DNA of 64,000 nucleotides from Kaistia granuli DSM 23481. Lineage in GTDB: Bacteria > Pseudomonadota > Alphaproteobacteria > Rhizobiales > Kaistiaceae. The notes below the pieces were generated by a model. That model was not told where the DNA came from. It did no database searches and worked only from the letters and a program-made list of their open reading frames with translations. This document shows, piece after piece, positions 7,364 through 16,188 of the stretch. Position numbers and translations under genes: made by a program. Position 1 is the first letter of the stretch. The number at the start of each line of letters is the position of its first letter. Location of the stretch: the NCBI RefSeq assembly GCF_000380505.1, contig NZ_AQYH01000004.1, positions 186,001 through 250,000 on the forward strand, read 5' to 3'.

Positions 7364-8167
7364 ATGCCCGAAAGTCTGTCGCAGGCCCTTGCACCGCATC
7401 TGCCACTTCTGCGGCGTTATGCGCGGGCCCTGACCGGCGGTCAGAACAGCGGCGACGCCTATGTGCGCGCCTGCCTGCAGGCGATCGTCAACGAGCCGAG
7501 CGTGATCGACCGCGGCGTCCACCCCAAAGTTGCCCTGTATCGGCTGTTCCACGCCATCTGGTCCGGTACCCAGGTCGGCTCCGATGCCGCGATCGACGGC
7601 TTGAGCCGGCAGGAGACGACGGCCCAGCAACGCCTCGCGTCCATGACCCCGGAAAGCCGCCAGGCGCTGCTGCTGACGACGATGGAAGGCTTTTCCGATG
7701 ACGACGCCGCCGCCGTCATGGGGATCGACGCCGAGCGCGTCCAGCCGCTGCTCGCGGACGCCCTGGCCGAGATCGATCGTCAGACCCGCACCCGCGTTCT
7801 CATCATCGAGGACGAGCCGCTGATCTCGATGGATCTTTCCGGCATTGTCCAGGAACTCGGACATGAAGTGGCGGCGGTCGCCCGCACGCGCGATGACGCG
7901 GTCGAGGCCGCGAAACGGGAAATGCCGGGTCTGGTGCTGGCAGACATCCAGCTGGCCGACGGATCGTCGGGCATTGACGCCGTGAAGGATATCCTGGCCG
8001 GCTTCAACGTCCCCGTGATCTTCATCACGGCGTTCCCGCAGCGCCTCCTGACCGGCGAACGTCCCGAGCCGACCTTCTTGCTGACCAAGCCTTTCGATCC
8101 CCGCACAGTCAAGGCGGCGATCAGCCAGGCGCTGTTCTTCAACTCGACGGCGTCGATGGCGGCCTGA
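7364..8167 (+). CDS. phyR: PhyR response regulator (anti-anti-sigma factor)
   Basis: 267 residues. The N-terminal half (1-140) is a sigma-like domain that mimics EcfG, with LPLLRRYARALTGGQ and a region-4-like stretch MTPESRQALLLTTMEGFSDD. The C-terminal half (143-260) is a receiver with IIEDEP, phosphoacceptor Asp194 in LADIQLADGSSG, and the Lys of TKPFDP. Phosphorylation releases the sigma-like domain to bind NepR and so frees EcfG. It diverges from nepR-ecfG and is followed by the HWE kinase gene, which is the probable phosphodonor. An exact EcfG promoter upstream implies positive feedback. Start ATG 7364 follows AGGGGGAAT. Confidence 0.95.
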   Translation: MPESLSQALAPHLPLLRRYARALTGGQNSGDAYVRACLQAIVNEPSVIDRGVHPKVALYRLFHAIWSGTQVGSDAAIDGLSRQETTAQQRLASMTPESRQALLLTTMEGFSDDDAAAVMGIDAERVQPLLADALAEIDRQTRTRVLIIEDEPLISMDLSGIVQELGHEVAAVARTRDDAVEAAKREMPGLVLADIQLADGSSGIDAVKDILAGFNVPVIFITAFPQRLLTGERPEPTFLLTKPFDPRTVKAAISQALFFNSTASMAA

Positions 8168-8369
8168 ATCGGACGCGGGTCCAGGGTTCGGCAGCCCGGT
8201 TTGGGGTATATCGCCGTGGGAGCCGTCGCAGCCGGATCAAGGCGGCGTCGGCTGCGCGTGGCTTCGTGGCGCGCAAATTCTTCCTGGATTCCGTTCGCCC
8301 CTCTCCGCAGCAAGCCGCCCCCTTGGGGCGGCATGTCGCGTCATATCTGATCCCCGAAGGACCCCGCTG

Positions 8370-10187
8370 ATGGATTGGTTGCTCCAGTTTCTTCCGGAAG
8401 GGCTGGCCGGGCAGGAAGCGAACCTGGCGCGAGCGATCCCGCGGCTGGTGATCGCGGCCAGCACGCTCGGCATCGCGGTGGCGACGGTCGTCTTCCTGGT
8501 CAAACGGCGCGACCTTCCAGGCGTCTACCGCCGCGTTGCGCTGGCCTTCGCACTGATCTTGGTATGCATCACGGTCTCGCACAGCCTCTCCGCCTACTCA
8601 CTGTGGTGGCCATCCACGCTCTATCCGCGCGTCTTCGAGAGCGTCGCAGCGATGATCGCCCTGATTGCTGTGTTTCTCATCCGCTTTGCCTTGCCGCAGC
8701 TGTTGGCGCTGCCGTCGCCGCGCCAGCTCGAACGCAACAACCAGCATCTGAAATCGGAGATCGACGCCCATATCGATACGATGCGGCAGCTGACGGACAT
8801 CCGCAGCGACCTCGAGAACAAGGTCAAGGCCCGGACCGGCGAGCTGAAGGAAATCAATCAGCGTTTCGAGGCGGCGTTGTCCGGCTCCGACATCGCTGTG
8901 TTCAACCAGGACACCGGACTCATCTTCACCTGGGCCTACCATCCCCGATTTGGACTCGGTTCCGACGAGGTTGTCGGCAAGACGGACGCCGATCTGTTTC
9001 CCGGCGACGTCGCGGCACAGGTCGTCGACGCCAAGCGCGGCGTCATTTCGAGTGGCCAGGGCACGTCGCTCAACGTCGTCGTGGCGACCGCCGAAGGCGG
9101 TTCGCAGTATTTGAGGCTGTCGATCGAACCCCTGCGCGACAACGCCGGTGAGATCGTCGGTCTGACCTCGGCCGTGGTCGATTTGACAGAGCGGCATGAC
9201 TACGAGACGCGCCTTTCGGCGCTGACTTCCAGCCTCGCCGAGGCCAATTCTCGCTTCGACCTTGCGCTGCGCGGCTCGTCGATCATGGTCTTCAGCCACG
9301 ACAGGGACCTTCGCTACAATTGGGTCTACAATCCGGCGGCGGGCATTTCCTCCAAGGACCTGCTCGGTCGTACCGACGAGGACTACTGGCCGCGCGACAT
9401 CGGCGAGCCGATCCTCGCGATGAAGCGCATGGCGATGGCAACCGGCGAGGCGCAGCACGGCGAAATTGTCATGCCGCTTGAAGGCCGGGATCGCCATTTT
9501 CAGCTTCGGGTCGAGCCCATCCTCGGCCTCGGCCACGAAATCGTTGGCCTGGCCGGCGTCGCCGTCGACGTGACCGAGACACATATGCAGGAGGTGCATC
9601 TGCGCCTGGTGATGCGCGAGCTCACCCATCGGTCGAAGAACCTGCTGGCGGTGATCCAGGCGATGGCGCGCCAGACCGCCGCGCGCTCCGACGATCCGCA
9701 GACCTTCGTCTCGCGCTTTTCGGCCCGCCTCCGGGCGATGGCGGCCTCGCACGACCTGCTTGTCGCGCAGGAATGGCATGGCGCGATCCTGCACGATCTC
9801 GTCAATGCTCAGCTCGCCCAGGCCGTCGAGCCGGGTTCGGATCAGTTGAAGATCGAGGGGCCCTTCATCAGCCTGCGTCCGGACGCGGTGCAGAATATCG
9901 GGCTCGCCCTGCATGAGCTGACCACCAACGCGTCGAAATACGGCGCCTTGTCCGTGCCCGGCGGACGGATTTCGTTGCGCTGGGCGGTGCAGAACGGCAA
10001 CCGTTTCCACATGCGCTGGGAAGAGACGAACGGGCCGGAAGTGCAGCCGCCGCGAAAGACCGGGTTCGGCGTGACACTGCTGGAGCGGAGCGTCGGCCAG
10101 GCGCTTGACGGCGACGTCACGCTCGAATTCACGCCGCTCGGCGTGATCTGCGAGATCGATATTCCGGCCAGCCACGTTATCGCCTGA
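8370..10187 (+). CDS. Membrane PAS-containing HWE-family sensor histidine kinase, probable PhyR kinase
   Basis: 605 residues. Three transmembrane helices (about 23-44, 55-74, 91-112) are followed by a coiled coil (116-150) and two PAS domains (about 151-270 and 285-400). The HWE/HisKA_2 dimerisation motif ELTHRSKNLLAVIQ has phosphoacceptor His420. The ATPase domain has HELTTNASKYGAL and the diagnostic WEE of MRWEE, then GFG. HWE and HisKA_2 kinases are the usual phosphodonors of PhyR, and this one is 202 bp downstream of phyR, so it is the best candidate here. No EcfG promoter was found in the gap. A terminator lies just after the stop. Confidence 0.9.
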   Translation: MDWLLQFLPEGLAGQEANLARAIPRLVIAASTLGIAVATVVFLVKRRDLPGVYRRVALAFALILVCITVSHSLSAYSLWWPSTLYPRVFESVAAMIALIAVFLIRFALPQLLALPSPRQLERNNQHLKSEIDAHIDTMRQLTDIRSDLENKVKARTGELKEINQRFEAALSGSDIAVFNQDTGLIFTWAYHPRFGLGSDEVVGKTDADLFPGDVAAQVVDAKRGVISSGQGTSLNVVVATAEGGSQYLRLSIEPLRDNAGEIVGLTSAVVDLTERHDYETRLSALTSSLAEANSRFDLALRGSSIMVFSHDRDLRYNWVYNPAAGISSKDLLGRTDEDYWPRDIGEPILAMKRMAMATGEAQHGEIVMPLEGRDRHFQLRVEPILGLGHEIVGLAGVAVDVTETHMQEVHLRLVMRELTHRSKNLLAVIQAMARQTAARSDDPQTFVSRFSARLRAMAASHDLLVAQEWHGAILHDLVNAQLAQAVEPGSDQLKIEGPFISLRPDAVQNIGLALHELTTNASKYGALSVPGGRISLRWAVQNGNRFHMRWEETNGPEVQPPRKTGFGVTLLERSVGQALDGDVTLEFTPLGVICEIDIPASHVIA

Positions 10188-10201
10188 ACCAGGCAGACAT
10201 G

Positions 10202-10228
10202 GAAAAGGGAGCCGAGGCTCCCTTTTTC
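10202..10228 (+). terminator. Rho-independent terminator after the HWE kinase gene
   Basis: Hairpin GGGAGCC/GGCTCCC with a short loop followed by TTTTT, starting 14 bp after the kinase stop. It may also serve the converging leftward operon, because A residues precede the hairpin. Confidence 0.85.
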
Positions 10229-10254
10229 GTGCGGTAAGATCGGGGGCGTTCGGT

Positions 10255-10596
10255 CTAGCGCTTGCGCGACAGGCCGCCGAGCAATCCCATCGCGAAGGCG
10301 AGGGCGACGCTGGTGGTGCCGACCTCCTGCACCTGGCGGCGGTTGTTGCGCCAGTTGGCGATCAGCAGGACCACCAGCCCGACGACCAGGAACGCTCCGC
10401 CCACGACCAGTTTCGCCACCAGCGAGCCATAGGTCAGGGTGATCGCCTGATAGCCTGCGGCGACGCCGAAGCAGAACCCGACGATGATAAAGACGCCGGC
10501 CAACGCCAGGAGGCCGACGCGCTTCAATGTTCGGACCGTTGACTGCGTGGCAGCAGCTGCCGCCACGCTCGTCAGGGCCTGGAACAGACCGCTCAT
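10255..10596 (-). CDS. Small membrane protein, possibly phage-holin superfamily III-like
   Basis: 113 residues with two long hydrophobic helices (about 27-50 and 60-80) and a third, weaker one near the C-terminus, ending in a basic LSRKR tail. A helical N-terminus rich in Ala and Thr precedes them. It resembles the small two-helix proteins often placed after DUF883 proteins, but I do not recognise a named family with certainty. Its ATG overlaps the stop of the DUF883 gene by 4 bp (ATGA), so translation is coupled. It belongs to a three-gene operon with an EcfG promoter, so it is probably a stress-induced envelope protein. Confidence 0.7.
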   Translation of the reverse strand: MSGLFQALTSVAAAAATQSTVRTLKRVGLLALAGVFIIVGFCFGVAAGYQAITLTYGSLVAKLVVGGAFLVVGLVVLLIANWRNNRRQVQEVGTTSVALAFAMGLLGGLSRKR

Positions 10597-10898
10597 CGCC
10601 GGCCTATGAGAGCACCGATGAACAGGCCGATACCCGCCGCGATCAGCACGGCCGGCACCGGATTGCTGGTGATCTGGCCCTCGAGATCCTCCGCCACCTT
10701 GTGGCCGCGTCGGCGTGCTTCCTCCGCCGACGAGCGGAAGGCTTCACTCGCCCGGTCGGCAGCGCCATGCAGCGCCTCGGCACCGGCGCTCGCCTGCTCG
10801 GATCCGAACTTGCGGATCGTCTCGGTCAGGGACGCCAATTCGGCCTGGATGGCCTTGACCTGATCGGAGAGGTCGGAACCGTCTGTCTTGGTCACCAT
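10593..10898 (-). CDS. DUF883/ElaB-YqjD-like membrane-anchored protein
   Basis: 101 residues. A long charged amphipathic helix (10-75), rich in Ala/Glu/Arg with heptad character, leads into a single C-terminal transmembrane helix PVPAVLIAAGIGLFIGALIG ending in RR. This is the ElaB/YqjD/DUF883 layout, whose E. coli members are stationary-phase inner-membrane proteins reported to bind ribosomes. It is the middle gene of an operon led by an 87-residue protein under an EcfG-type promoter, and it overlaps the next gene by 4 bp. GGAGTGCC upstream is a fair ribosome site. Confidence 0.85.
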   Translation of the reverse strand: MVTKTDGSDLSDQVKAIQAELASLTETIRKFGSEQASAGAEALHGAADRASEAFRSSAEEARRRGHKVAEDLEGQITSNPVPAVLIAAGIGLFIGALIGRR

Positions 10899-10919
10899 GT
10901 CGGCACTCCTGTTTGCTGC

Positions 10920-11183
10920 TCAAGACTTGCTAGACTTGAGGGACAACGTCTCGAATATATGCGGCTTGGCTGGCACTATGTCGATATGCCTCAGCGCGGT
11001 AGCCAGTTCTATGGTTAGGTTTCTATAAGCTTCCCGTTCGTCGGCCGATGCAAAGGGAGCCAGTCGCGACACGGCGCGCTTCCAGTGCAGCAACGTCTCC
11101 GTCTTCTGCGTGTCGGAGAGGACGTTATCGGAGACGATATCGGCGGGTCGACGGAAACCTGCATATCCTTGATACGCACTCAT
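10920..11183 (-). CDS. Hypothetical 87-aa protein, first gene of a stress operon
   Basis: A soluble, mainly helical protein with a charged centre (TETLLHWKRAVSRLAPF followed by ADEREAYRNLTIELATALRHI). No signal peptide, membrane segment or cysteine is seen, and I do not recognise a family. The ATG at 11183 has AAGGGAC about 8 bp upstream. An exact EcfG promoter lies 42 bp before the start, and the DUF883 gene follows 21 bp downstream. The gene is therefore real and probably part of the general stress regulon. The Trp- and Arg-rich helix could bind nucleic acid or protein, but this is a guess. Confidence 0.75.
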   Translation of the reverse strand: MSAYQGYAGFRRPADIVSDNVLSDTQKTETLLHWKRAVSRLAPFASADEREAYRNLTIELATALRHIDIVPAKPHIFETLSLKSSKS

Positions 11184-11224
11184 ACGCTCAGTCCCTTGAT
11201 GTTTTCCATGCGACCCGTGAGGGA

Positions 11225-11249
11225 AACGAGCGGAATTGCCAATGGTTCC
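11225..11249 (-). promoter_or_regulatory. EcfG-type promoter of the three-gene small-protein operon
   Basis: On the minus strand GGAAC (11249-11245), 16 bp, then CGTT (11228-11225). It matches the consensus exactly and has the same spacing as the phyR promoter. The expected transcript start is about 35 bp before the 87-aa gene. Confidence 0.85.
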
Positions 11250-11311
11250 AGAGGCATCGAGCCACTGTTCCCCGGCGTCGCGGACTGTTGCGGAAATGCG
11301 ATCGCCCGCTG

Positions 11312-12271
11312 TCAGGCGATGCCGCTGCCGGCGTCGGAGCCGTGCCGGCGGCGGCGATGCTGGACGATCAGCAGGATGAGGACGGCGGTGCCGATCACCG
11401 CGAAGGAGACGGCGGTGGTGACGGTGCCGAGCGCGTAGATCACGGGCGTCGTCACGGTGGTGGTGAGGCCGCGCAGCGTCAGCGGCAGCGTGTTGGCCGA
11501 GCCGACCGTCTGGCTCGAACGGGCGATCTCGTCGAAGGACAGCGTGAAGCCGAACAGCGCCACGCCGATCAGCGAGGGCGCGATCATCGGCAGCACGACA
11601 TAGCGGAAAGTCTGCCAGGACGAGGCGCCGAGGTCGCGCGCCGCTTCCTCGTAGGCCGGGTTGAAGCGGTTGAAGACGGCGAACATGATCAGCAGGCCGA
11701 AGGGCAGCGTCCAGGTCAGGTGCGCGCCGAAGCCGGAGGTGAACAGGCCCATCAGGGTCTGGAAGTTGTCCTGGATGGCGATGCCGATATTGCCAAGGAA
11801 GTTGGTCCAGGCGGTGGCGTTGTCGATATCGACATAGTTGTCGACGAGATGGTCGCCGACGCCGGCGATGGTCTGGTTGAACAGCTGGAACTCGAGCGCG
11901 ATGCCGAGCGAGACGACGATCGACGGCAGGATGAGGCTGGCGATCGCCGTGAAGAACAGCAGGTTGGCGCCTTTGAACTTGTGGCGGAACGCGTAGCCCG
12001 CCATCACCGAGATCACCACCGTCGTCAGCGTGACGGCGAGGCCGAGCTTGAGCGAGTTCAGCAGCGCGTCGACGACGTTGGGCACGCCGATGCCAGCCCA
12101 GAGATTGTGGAACCAGTGCAGCGACACCCCGTTCATCGGGAACGTCATGCCGCCGTTCGGGCCCTGGAACGACAGCACCAGGATGGTGATCGTCGGGCCG
12201 TAGAGGAACAGCGTGTAGAGGGCGAAGACCGCCGACAGGACATAGAAAGCGCGCGAGCGTCCCTCGGTCAT
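11312..12271 (-). CDS. ABC transporter permease, PotC-like (polyamine/opine family)
   Basis: 319 residues with about six transmembrane helices and the inner-membrane EAA loop EEAARDLGASSWQTFRYVVLP, which contacts the ATPase. The order ATPase, substrate-binding protein, permease, permease matches spermidine/putrescine-type importers. The ATG at 12271 follows GGAGC and lies 2 bp past the stop of the upstream permease gene, so the two are coupled. An unusually long periplasmic loop (about residues 115-150, rich in Asp/Asn) separates two helices. The substrate is not evident. The divergent preT-preA genes suggest a nitrogenous catabolic substrate rather than polyamine. Confidence 0.88.
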   Translation of the reverse strand: MTEGRSRAFYVLSAVFALYTLFLYGPTITILVLSFQGPNGGMTFPMNGVSLHWFHNLWAGIGVPNVVDALLNSLKLGLAVTLTTVVISVMAGYAFRHKFKGANLLFFTAIASLILPSIVVSLGIALEFQLFNQTIAGVGDHLVDNYVDIDNATAWTNFLGNIGIAIQDNFQTLMGLFTSGFGAHLTWTLPFGLLIMFAVFNRFNPAYEEAARDLGASSWQTFRYVVLPMIAPSLIGVALFGFTLSFDEIARSSQTVGSANTLPLTLRGLTTTVTTPVIYALGTVTTAVSFAVIGTAVLILLIVQHRRRRHGSDAGSGIA

Positions 12272-12273
12272 GC

Positions 12274-13155
12274 TCAGAGCTCCTTGCGGATGTCGACGAA
12301 GCGCAGCAGCGTCCAGATGATCATCAGCACGATGACGAGCAGGACGACGGCGTTGGCGGCGGCGATCGGGAATTGCAGCGCGTTGATCTGGGCTTCGATG
12401 ACCTTGCCGGCAGAGGCGATCTGCTGGCCGCCCATCAGGCCGATCGAGATGAAGTCGCCCATTACCACGGTGATGACGAAGATCGAGCCGATGGCGATGC
12501 CGGTCTTCGACAGCGGGATGATGACGTTCCAGAGCGTCTGCCAGCCGGTGGCGCCGGTGTCGTAGGCGGCCTCGACCAGCGATTTGTCGATGCGCGACAT
12601 CGAATTCAGGATCGGCACGATCATGAAGACCGTGTTGAGGTGCACGAGCGCCAGCACGACGGAGAAGTTCGAATAGAGCAGCCAGTCGAGCGGCTCGGAG
12701 ATCAGGCCCACCGAGAGCAGCCATTGGTTGACGACGCCGTTGCGGCCGAGCAGCGGGATCCACGAGATCATGCGGATGACGTTCGAGGTCCAGAACGGGA
12801 TCGTCGTGATCAGCGCCAGGATCAACCGGGCATTGTTGGACTTGACCTCGAAGACGAGGAAATAGGCGATGGTGAAGCCGAGCACCAGGGTGATCAGCCA
12901 GACCATCAGGCAGAATTTGAGCGTCGACAGATAGGTGCGGAAGGTCGTGCAGAGCTCCGGCAGCGAGGTGAGGCACTTGTCGAAGGCGGTGGCGTAATTG
13001 TCGCCGACGAAGGCCGGTTCGATCGAGTAGCCGGTATAGGTCCAGAAGCTGACGGCGAACGTCACCAGCAGTGGCAGCACGAAGAAGATCAGGAAGACGA
13101 TCGCGAGTGGCGCGGCCTGCCAATAGGGTGCCCAGCGCGATTTCATTTCCAGCAT
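12274..13155 (-). CDS. ABC transporter permease, PotB-like
   Basis: 293 residues, six predicted helices, with the EAA-loop signature VEAAYDTGATGWQTLWNVIIPLS near residue 195. It pairs with the downstream PotC-like permease to form the transmembrane core of an importer. The ATG at 13155 is preferred: a GGAG lies about 10 bp upstream, and the longer frame runs into a repeat element (13261-13353) that adds a spurious MDPRLRGDD start. The gap of 261 bp from the binding-protein gene is occupied by that repeat. Confidence 0.88.
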   Translation of the reverse strand: MLEMKSRWAPYWQAAPLAIVFLIFFVLPLLVTFAVSFWTYTGYSIEPAFVGDNYATAFDKCLTSLPELCTTFRTYLSTLKFCLMVWLITLVLGFTIAYFLVFEVKSNNARLILALITTIPFWTSNVIRMISWIPLLGRNGVVNQWLLSVGLISEPLDWLLYSNFSVVLALVHLNTVFMIVPILNSMSRIDKSLVEAAYDTGATGWQTLWNVIIPLSKTGIAIGSIFVITVVMGDFISIGLMGGQQIASAGKVIEAQINALQFPIAAANAVVLLVIVLMIIWTLLRFVDIRKEL

Positions 13156-13260
13156 GTCGGGCAGGCTCCGTTTGGTCCGCAGACGCTTGCAAGGATGGAA
13201 TGGCCGCTTCCGCGCGGCGGGAGGCGTTTCTTGTCGGGGAGGGGAGCCGAAACCGTTCTC

Positions 13261-13353
13261 GTCATCCCCGCGAAGGCGGGGATCCATTCAGCCGAGGCGG
13301 ATAATCATTGGGCGCTTCGGCTGAATGGATCCCGGGGCTCCGCCCGGGATGAC
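13261..13353. repeat. Extragenic palindromic repeat element (copy 1)
   Basis: A 93-bp imperfect palindrome. The left arm 13261-13295 begins GTCATCCCCGCGAAGGCGGG, and the right arm 13317-13353 ends CCCGGGATGAC. The inner arms share ATTCAGCCGA/TCGGCTGAAT. It sits between binding-protein and permease genes of one operon and could form a stable mRNA stem that sets expression ratios. A related copy is at 61872-61950. Confidence 0.8.
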
Positions 13354-13416
13354 GCAGAGCCGGCGGTCGAGGGGAAGCCACACCCTTGCCGGGTACGGCT
13401 TCCCGCCTCTTTCCGA

Positions 13417-14697
13417 TCAGGCGGCGATGAACTCGTTCCACTTCTGGATCATGTAAGCGTTCTCATCCATGATCGAGTTCCAGCAGGCGACGGCGCCCAT
13501 GCGGGTGTTGTAGGAGCCGCCGTCGCGGACCGTCCCGGCCTTCTCGAGCAGGCCGCCATCCGGGCCGTGAATGTCCTTCTCTGCCGGCTTGCCCTCCATC
13601 CAGAACGCCCATTCATAGGGCTCCATGTTCTGCTGCGCCGTATCGAGCACGGCGGCGTAATAGCCCTGGCGGTTCAGATGCGCGCCGGCCCAGCCGTCGA
13701 GGAACCAGTTGATGAACTCGTAGGCGGCGTCGAGCTTCTTGCCCTTCAGCGTCTTCGGCAGGCCGAAGCCCGAGGCCCAGGCGCGGTAGCCTTCCTTCAG
13801 CGGCTGGAAGGTGCAGGGGATGCCCTTGAGGCGGACGGCGGTGACCGCCGGCGACCACATCGACTGCACGACGGTCTCGCCCGAGGCCATCAGGTTGACG
13901 CTCTCGTTGAAGTCGGACCAGAAGGCGCGGAACTGGCCGGCCTTCTTGGCCTCGATCAGGGTGGCGATCGTCTTGTCGATCTCCTCCTTGGTCATGTTGC
14001 CCTTGTCGCCATATTTCACGACGCCCATCGCCTCGTTGACCATGGCGGCGTCCATGATGCCGATCGACGGGATGTTGAGGATCGAGGTCTTGCCCTTGAA
14101 TTCGGGATTGAGCAGCTCGGCCCAGCTCTCGATCGGGCGCTTGATCAGGTCCGGCCGGATGCCGAGCGTATCGGCGTTGTAGGTGGTCGGGATCAGCGTG
14201 ATCCACTCGGTCTGCTCGGTGGCGAACTCCTTGCCGCGCTGCTTCTCGAGATAGAGCACCTTGTGCGGCGCCGTGCCCTGGTTGCCGATCTTCTTGCCGT
14301 CGACCTCGCCCTTGGTGATGGCGGTCGCCAGCTTGTCGACCAGCTTCACCTTGTTGGCGTCGATCGCCTGGAAATTGCCGGACGGGATCAGGTTGCGAAG
14401 TGCGAAATACTCCGTGTCGACGAGATCGAAGGAATCGGGCTGGGTGATGATCCGCTTGGTGACGTCGTCCGTCGTGACGGTGACGTATTCGATGTTGATG
14501 CCGGTGATCTCCTTCGCCTTGGCGGCGATCGCCGGCGACTGGTTGGTCGCGGTCGAGAGATAGCGCAGCGTGATCGGCTCGTCGGCGTGCACGGCCGGGA
14601 AGCCGGTCACGGCGGTGGTGCCGAGGAAGCCGGCCGTGATGGCCGAGCCCTTGAGCAGCGTGCGGCGCGAAATGCCGGTCTTGTTCTTGTCGTCCAT
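13417..14697 (-). CDS. ABC transporter substrate-binding protein, PotD-like, Tat-exported
   Basis: 426 residues. The N-terminus carries a twin-arginine signal (SRRTLLKGSA, residues about 7-16) and a hydrophobic stretch ending near AVHADEP. The mature part has the periplasmic binding protein type 2 layout, with YLSTATNQSPA near its start and an extended PotD/PotF-like C-terminal half. The ATG at 14697 is preferred, because GGAGACCAAGGGA lies directly upstream. It lies between the ATPase gene (42 bp upstream) and the two permease genes. Homologues in this position are annotated for polyamines or opines, but the neighbouring pyrimidine pathway suggests a related degradable N-compound; this is inference. 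Confidence 0.88.
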   Translation of the reverse strand: MDDKNKTGISRRTLLKGSAITAGFLGTTAVTGFPAVHADEPITLRYLSTATNQSPAIAAKAKEITGINIEYVTVTTDDVTKRIITQPDSFDLVDTEYFALRNLIPSGNFQAIDANKVKLVDKLATAITKGEVDGKKIGNQGTAPHKVLYLEKQRGKEFATEQTEWITLIPTTYNADTLGIRPDLIKRPIESWAELLNPEFKGKTSILNIPSIGIMDAAMVNEAMGVVKYGDKGNMTKEEIDKTIATLIEAKKAGQFRAFWSDFNESVNLMASGETVVQSMWSPAVTAVRLKGIPCTFQPLKEGYRAWASGFGLPKTLKGKKLDAAYEFINWFLDGWAGAHLNRQGYYAAVLDTAQQNMEPYEWAFWMEGKPAEKDIHGPDGGLLEKAGTVRDGGSYNTRMGAVACWNSIMDENAYMIQKWNEFIAA

Positions 14698-14739
14698 TCC
14701 CTTGGTCTCCTCTGGTTTTATAGGCAAGGATCCGCGCGC

Positions 14740-15729
14740 TCAGGCGGCGGCGGAAAGTTCGTGGATGTCGTTGGGGTCCCAGCGCACCGTCACGGTGTCG
14801 CCGGTCTCGAAGGGCTGCTGGTAGAAGGCGCGTTCCGGCACGATGGCCGTCAGTTCCAGGCCCTCGTCGGTGGCGAGGCTCAGATAGACGGCGGTGCCCT
14901 GGTATTCGACGTCGCGCACGGAGGCGGCGAGGCCGTCGCCGCCGCCGGCCGAGACGCTGAGACGGTCGGCGCGCACGCTCACCGTGCGTCCGTCGATCGG
15001 CAGGACGTTGTGGCCGCCGATGAAGCGGGCGACGAATTCCGTCGCCGGCGCGTTGAAGATTTCGCGCGGCGTTCCCGCCTGCTCGATCTTGCCGTTGTTC
15101 ATGATGACGATCAGGTCGGCCAGCGCCATCGCCTCTTCCTGGCTGTGCGTCACATGGATGAAGGAGATGCCGAGCTCGCGCTGGAAGCGCTTGAGTTCGG
15201 CGCGGACCTTGATCTTCAGGAACGGGTCGAGGGCGGAGAGCGGCTCGTCGAGCAGCAGGATCTGCGGATCGGTGACGAGGGCGCGGGCGAGAGCCACGCG
15301 CTGCTGCTGGCCACCGGAAAGCTGGCTCGGCAGCCGCTCGGCATAGCGCTCCATGTCGACGAGTTTCAGCGCCTCGGTCGCCTGGATCGAGCGGTCGACT
15401 TTGCCGACGCCCTTCATCTTCAGCGAGAAGGCGACGTTGTCGCGGACCGAGAGATGCGGGAACAGCGCGTAGGACTGGAACATCATCGCCGTGCCGCGCC
15501 GCGCTGGCGGCAGCTTGTTCACGATCTCGTGGCCGAGCGCGATGTCGCCGTCGGAAACCGCCTCGTGGCCGGCGATCATCCGGAGCGTCGACGACTTGCC
15601 GCAGCCCGAGGGGCCGAGTAGGCAGCAATAGGTTCCGGCCTTGATCTTGAGGTTGATCGCATCGACGGCGATCGTGCCGCCGTAGCTTTTGGTGACCGAG
15701 GCCAGTTCAAGATCCGCAGGTCGTGCCAT
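14740..15729 (-). CDS. ABC transporter ATP-binding protein, PotA-like
   Basis: 329 residues. Walker [10 protein letters not shown]-loop region TAMMFQSYALFP, signature [15 protein letters not shown], Walker B LLLDEPLSALD and the switch His (HVTHSQEEAMALAD) are all intact. A C-terminal TOBE domain (about 245-325) is present, as in PotA and MalK types. The ATG at 15729 has GGAG 7 bp upstream. It is the first gene of the leftward operon with a binding protein and two permeases, and it diverges from preT across a 459-bp regulatory region. Confidence 0.92.
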   Translation of the reverse strand: MARPADLELASVTKSYGGTIAVDAINLKIKAGTYCCLLGPSGCGKSSTLRMIAGHEAVSDGDIALGHEIVNKLPPARRGTAMMFQSYALFPHLSVRDNVAFSLKMKGVGKVDRSIQATEALKLVDMERYAERLPSQLSGGQQQRVALARALVTDPQILLLDEPLSALDPFLKIKVRAELKRFQRELGISFIHVTHSQEEAMALADLIVIMNNGKIEQAGTPREIFNAPATEFVARFIGGHNVLPIDGRTVSVRADRLSVSAGGGDGLAASVRDVEYQGTAVYLSLATDEGLELTAIVPERAFYQQPFETGDTVTVRWDPNDIHELSAAA

Positions 15730-16188
15730 CTTCGTCTCCGATTGAACTCGGGAGACGAGTGGCAAATCGCGTGCCAGCGGCGGAATTCCGCCAATTCGGG
15801 GTGGTTTGGCCCGTCAAGCCGCCTTGTCGGGGTCGTCGAGCCTGATTAAAAAACAGACTTGCCTATCAATTGGGCCGAAGCCGCTGGGCGCGAATTGGGC
15901 AGCGGCATCGTGAGCGGCGACGGCAGCGCATCCGGAATCTCGACAATGTCGCGAAAAGGCAGGCCATTCCGGCCCGCCGACGCGACGTAATTTTGTGCAT
16001 CGCACAGTTTGGAATGGCTCAAATCAAGCCTTGACGCTGTTCTTAAAATTTGTCCAGATGATCAAGACTTCGAACCGCGGTCCCATAAAAACAACGAGGG
16101 GCGGCCACGGCTCGATTGAGCACGGCCGGCAGATCGCCGGTCGGAACAGGAACCCAGGGCCGCGCGCGGCCGGTAGGGAGGGAAGCGT
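15730..16188. other. Divergent regulatory region between the Pot-like ABC operon and preT
   Basis: 459 bp without a credible gene. The right part holds the RutR-like operator at 16050-16065. AT-rich stretches near 15843-15870 and 16040-16052 are possible promoter parts. I could not identify a clear -35/-10 for the leftward operon. Confidence 0.5.
16050..16065. promoter_or_regulatory. RutR-like operator upstream of preT
   Basis: TTGTCCAGATGATCAA matches the E. coli RutR consensus TTGACCA-N2-TGGTCAA at 12 of 14 fixed positions, and the two differing positions are symmetric (TTGTCCA/TGATCAA). It lies 124 bp before preT, and a RutR homologue is encoded at 20761-21429. Confidence 0.7.

Noticed and set aside
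12373-15621. A 1082-codon rightward open frame
   Set aside because: It is fully antisense to the ABC operon, whose binding protein, ATPase and permease have intact motifs. Its composition (Asp/Arg/Gly/His-rich) is that of a GC-rich antisense shadow.
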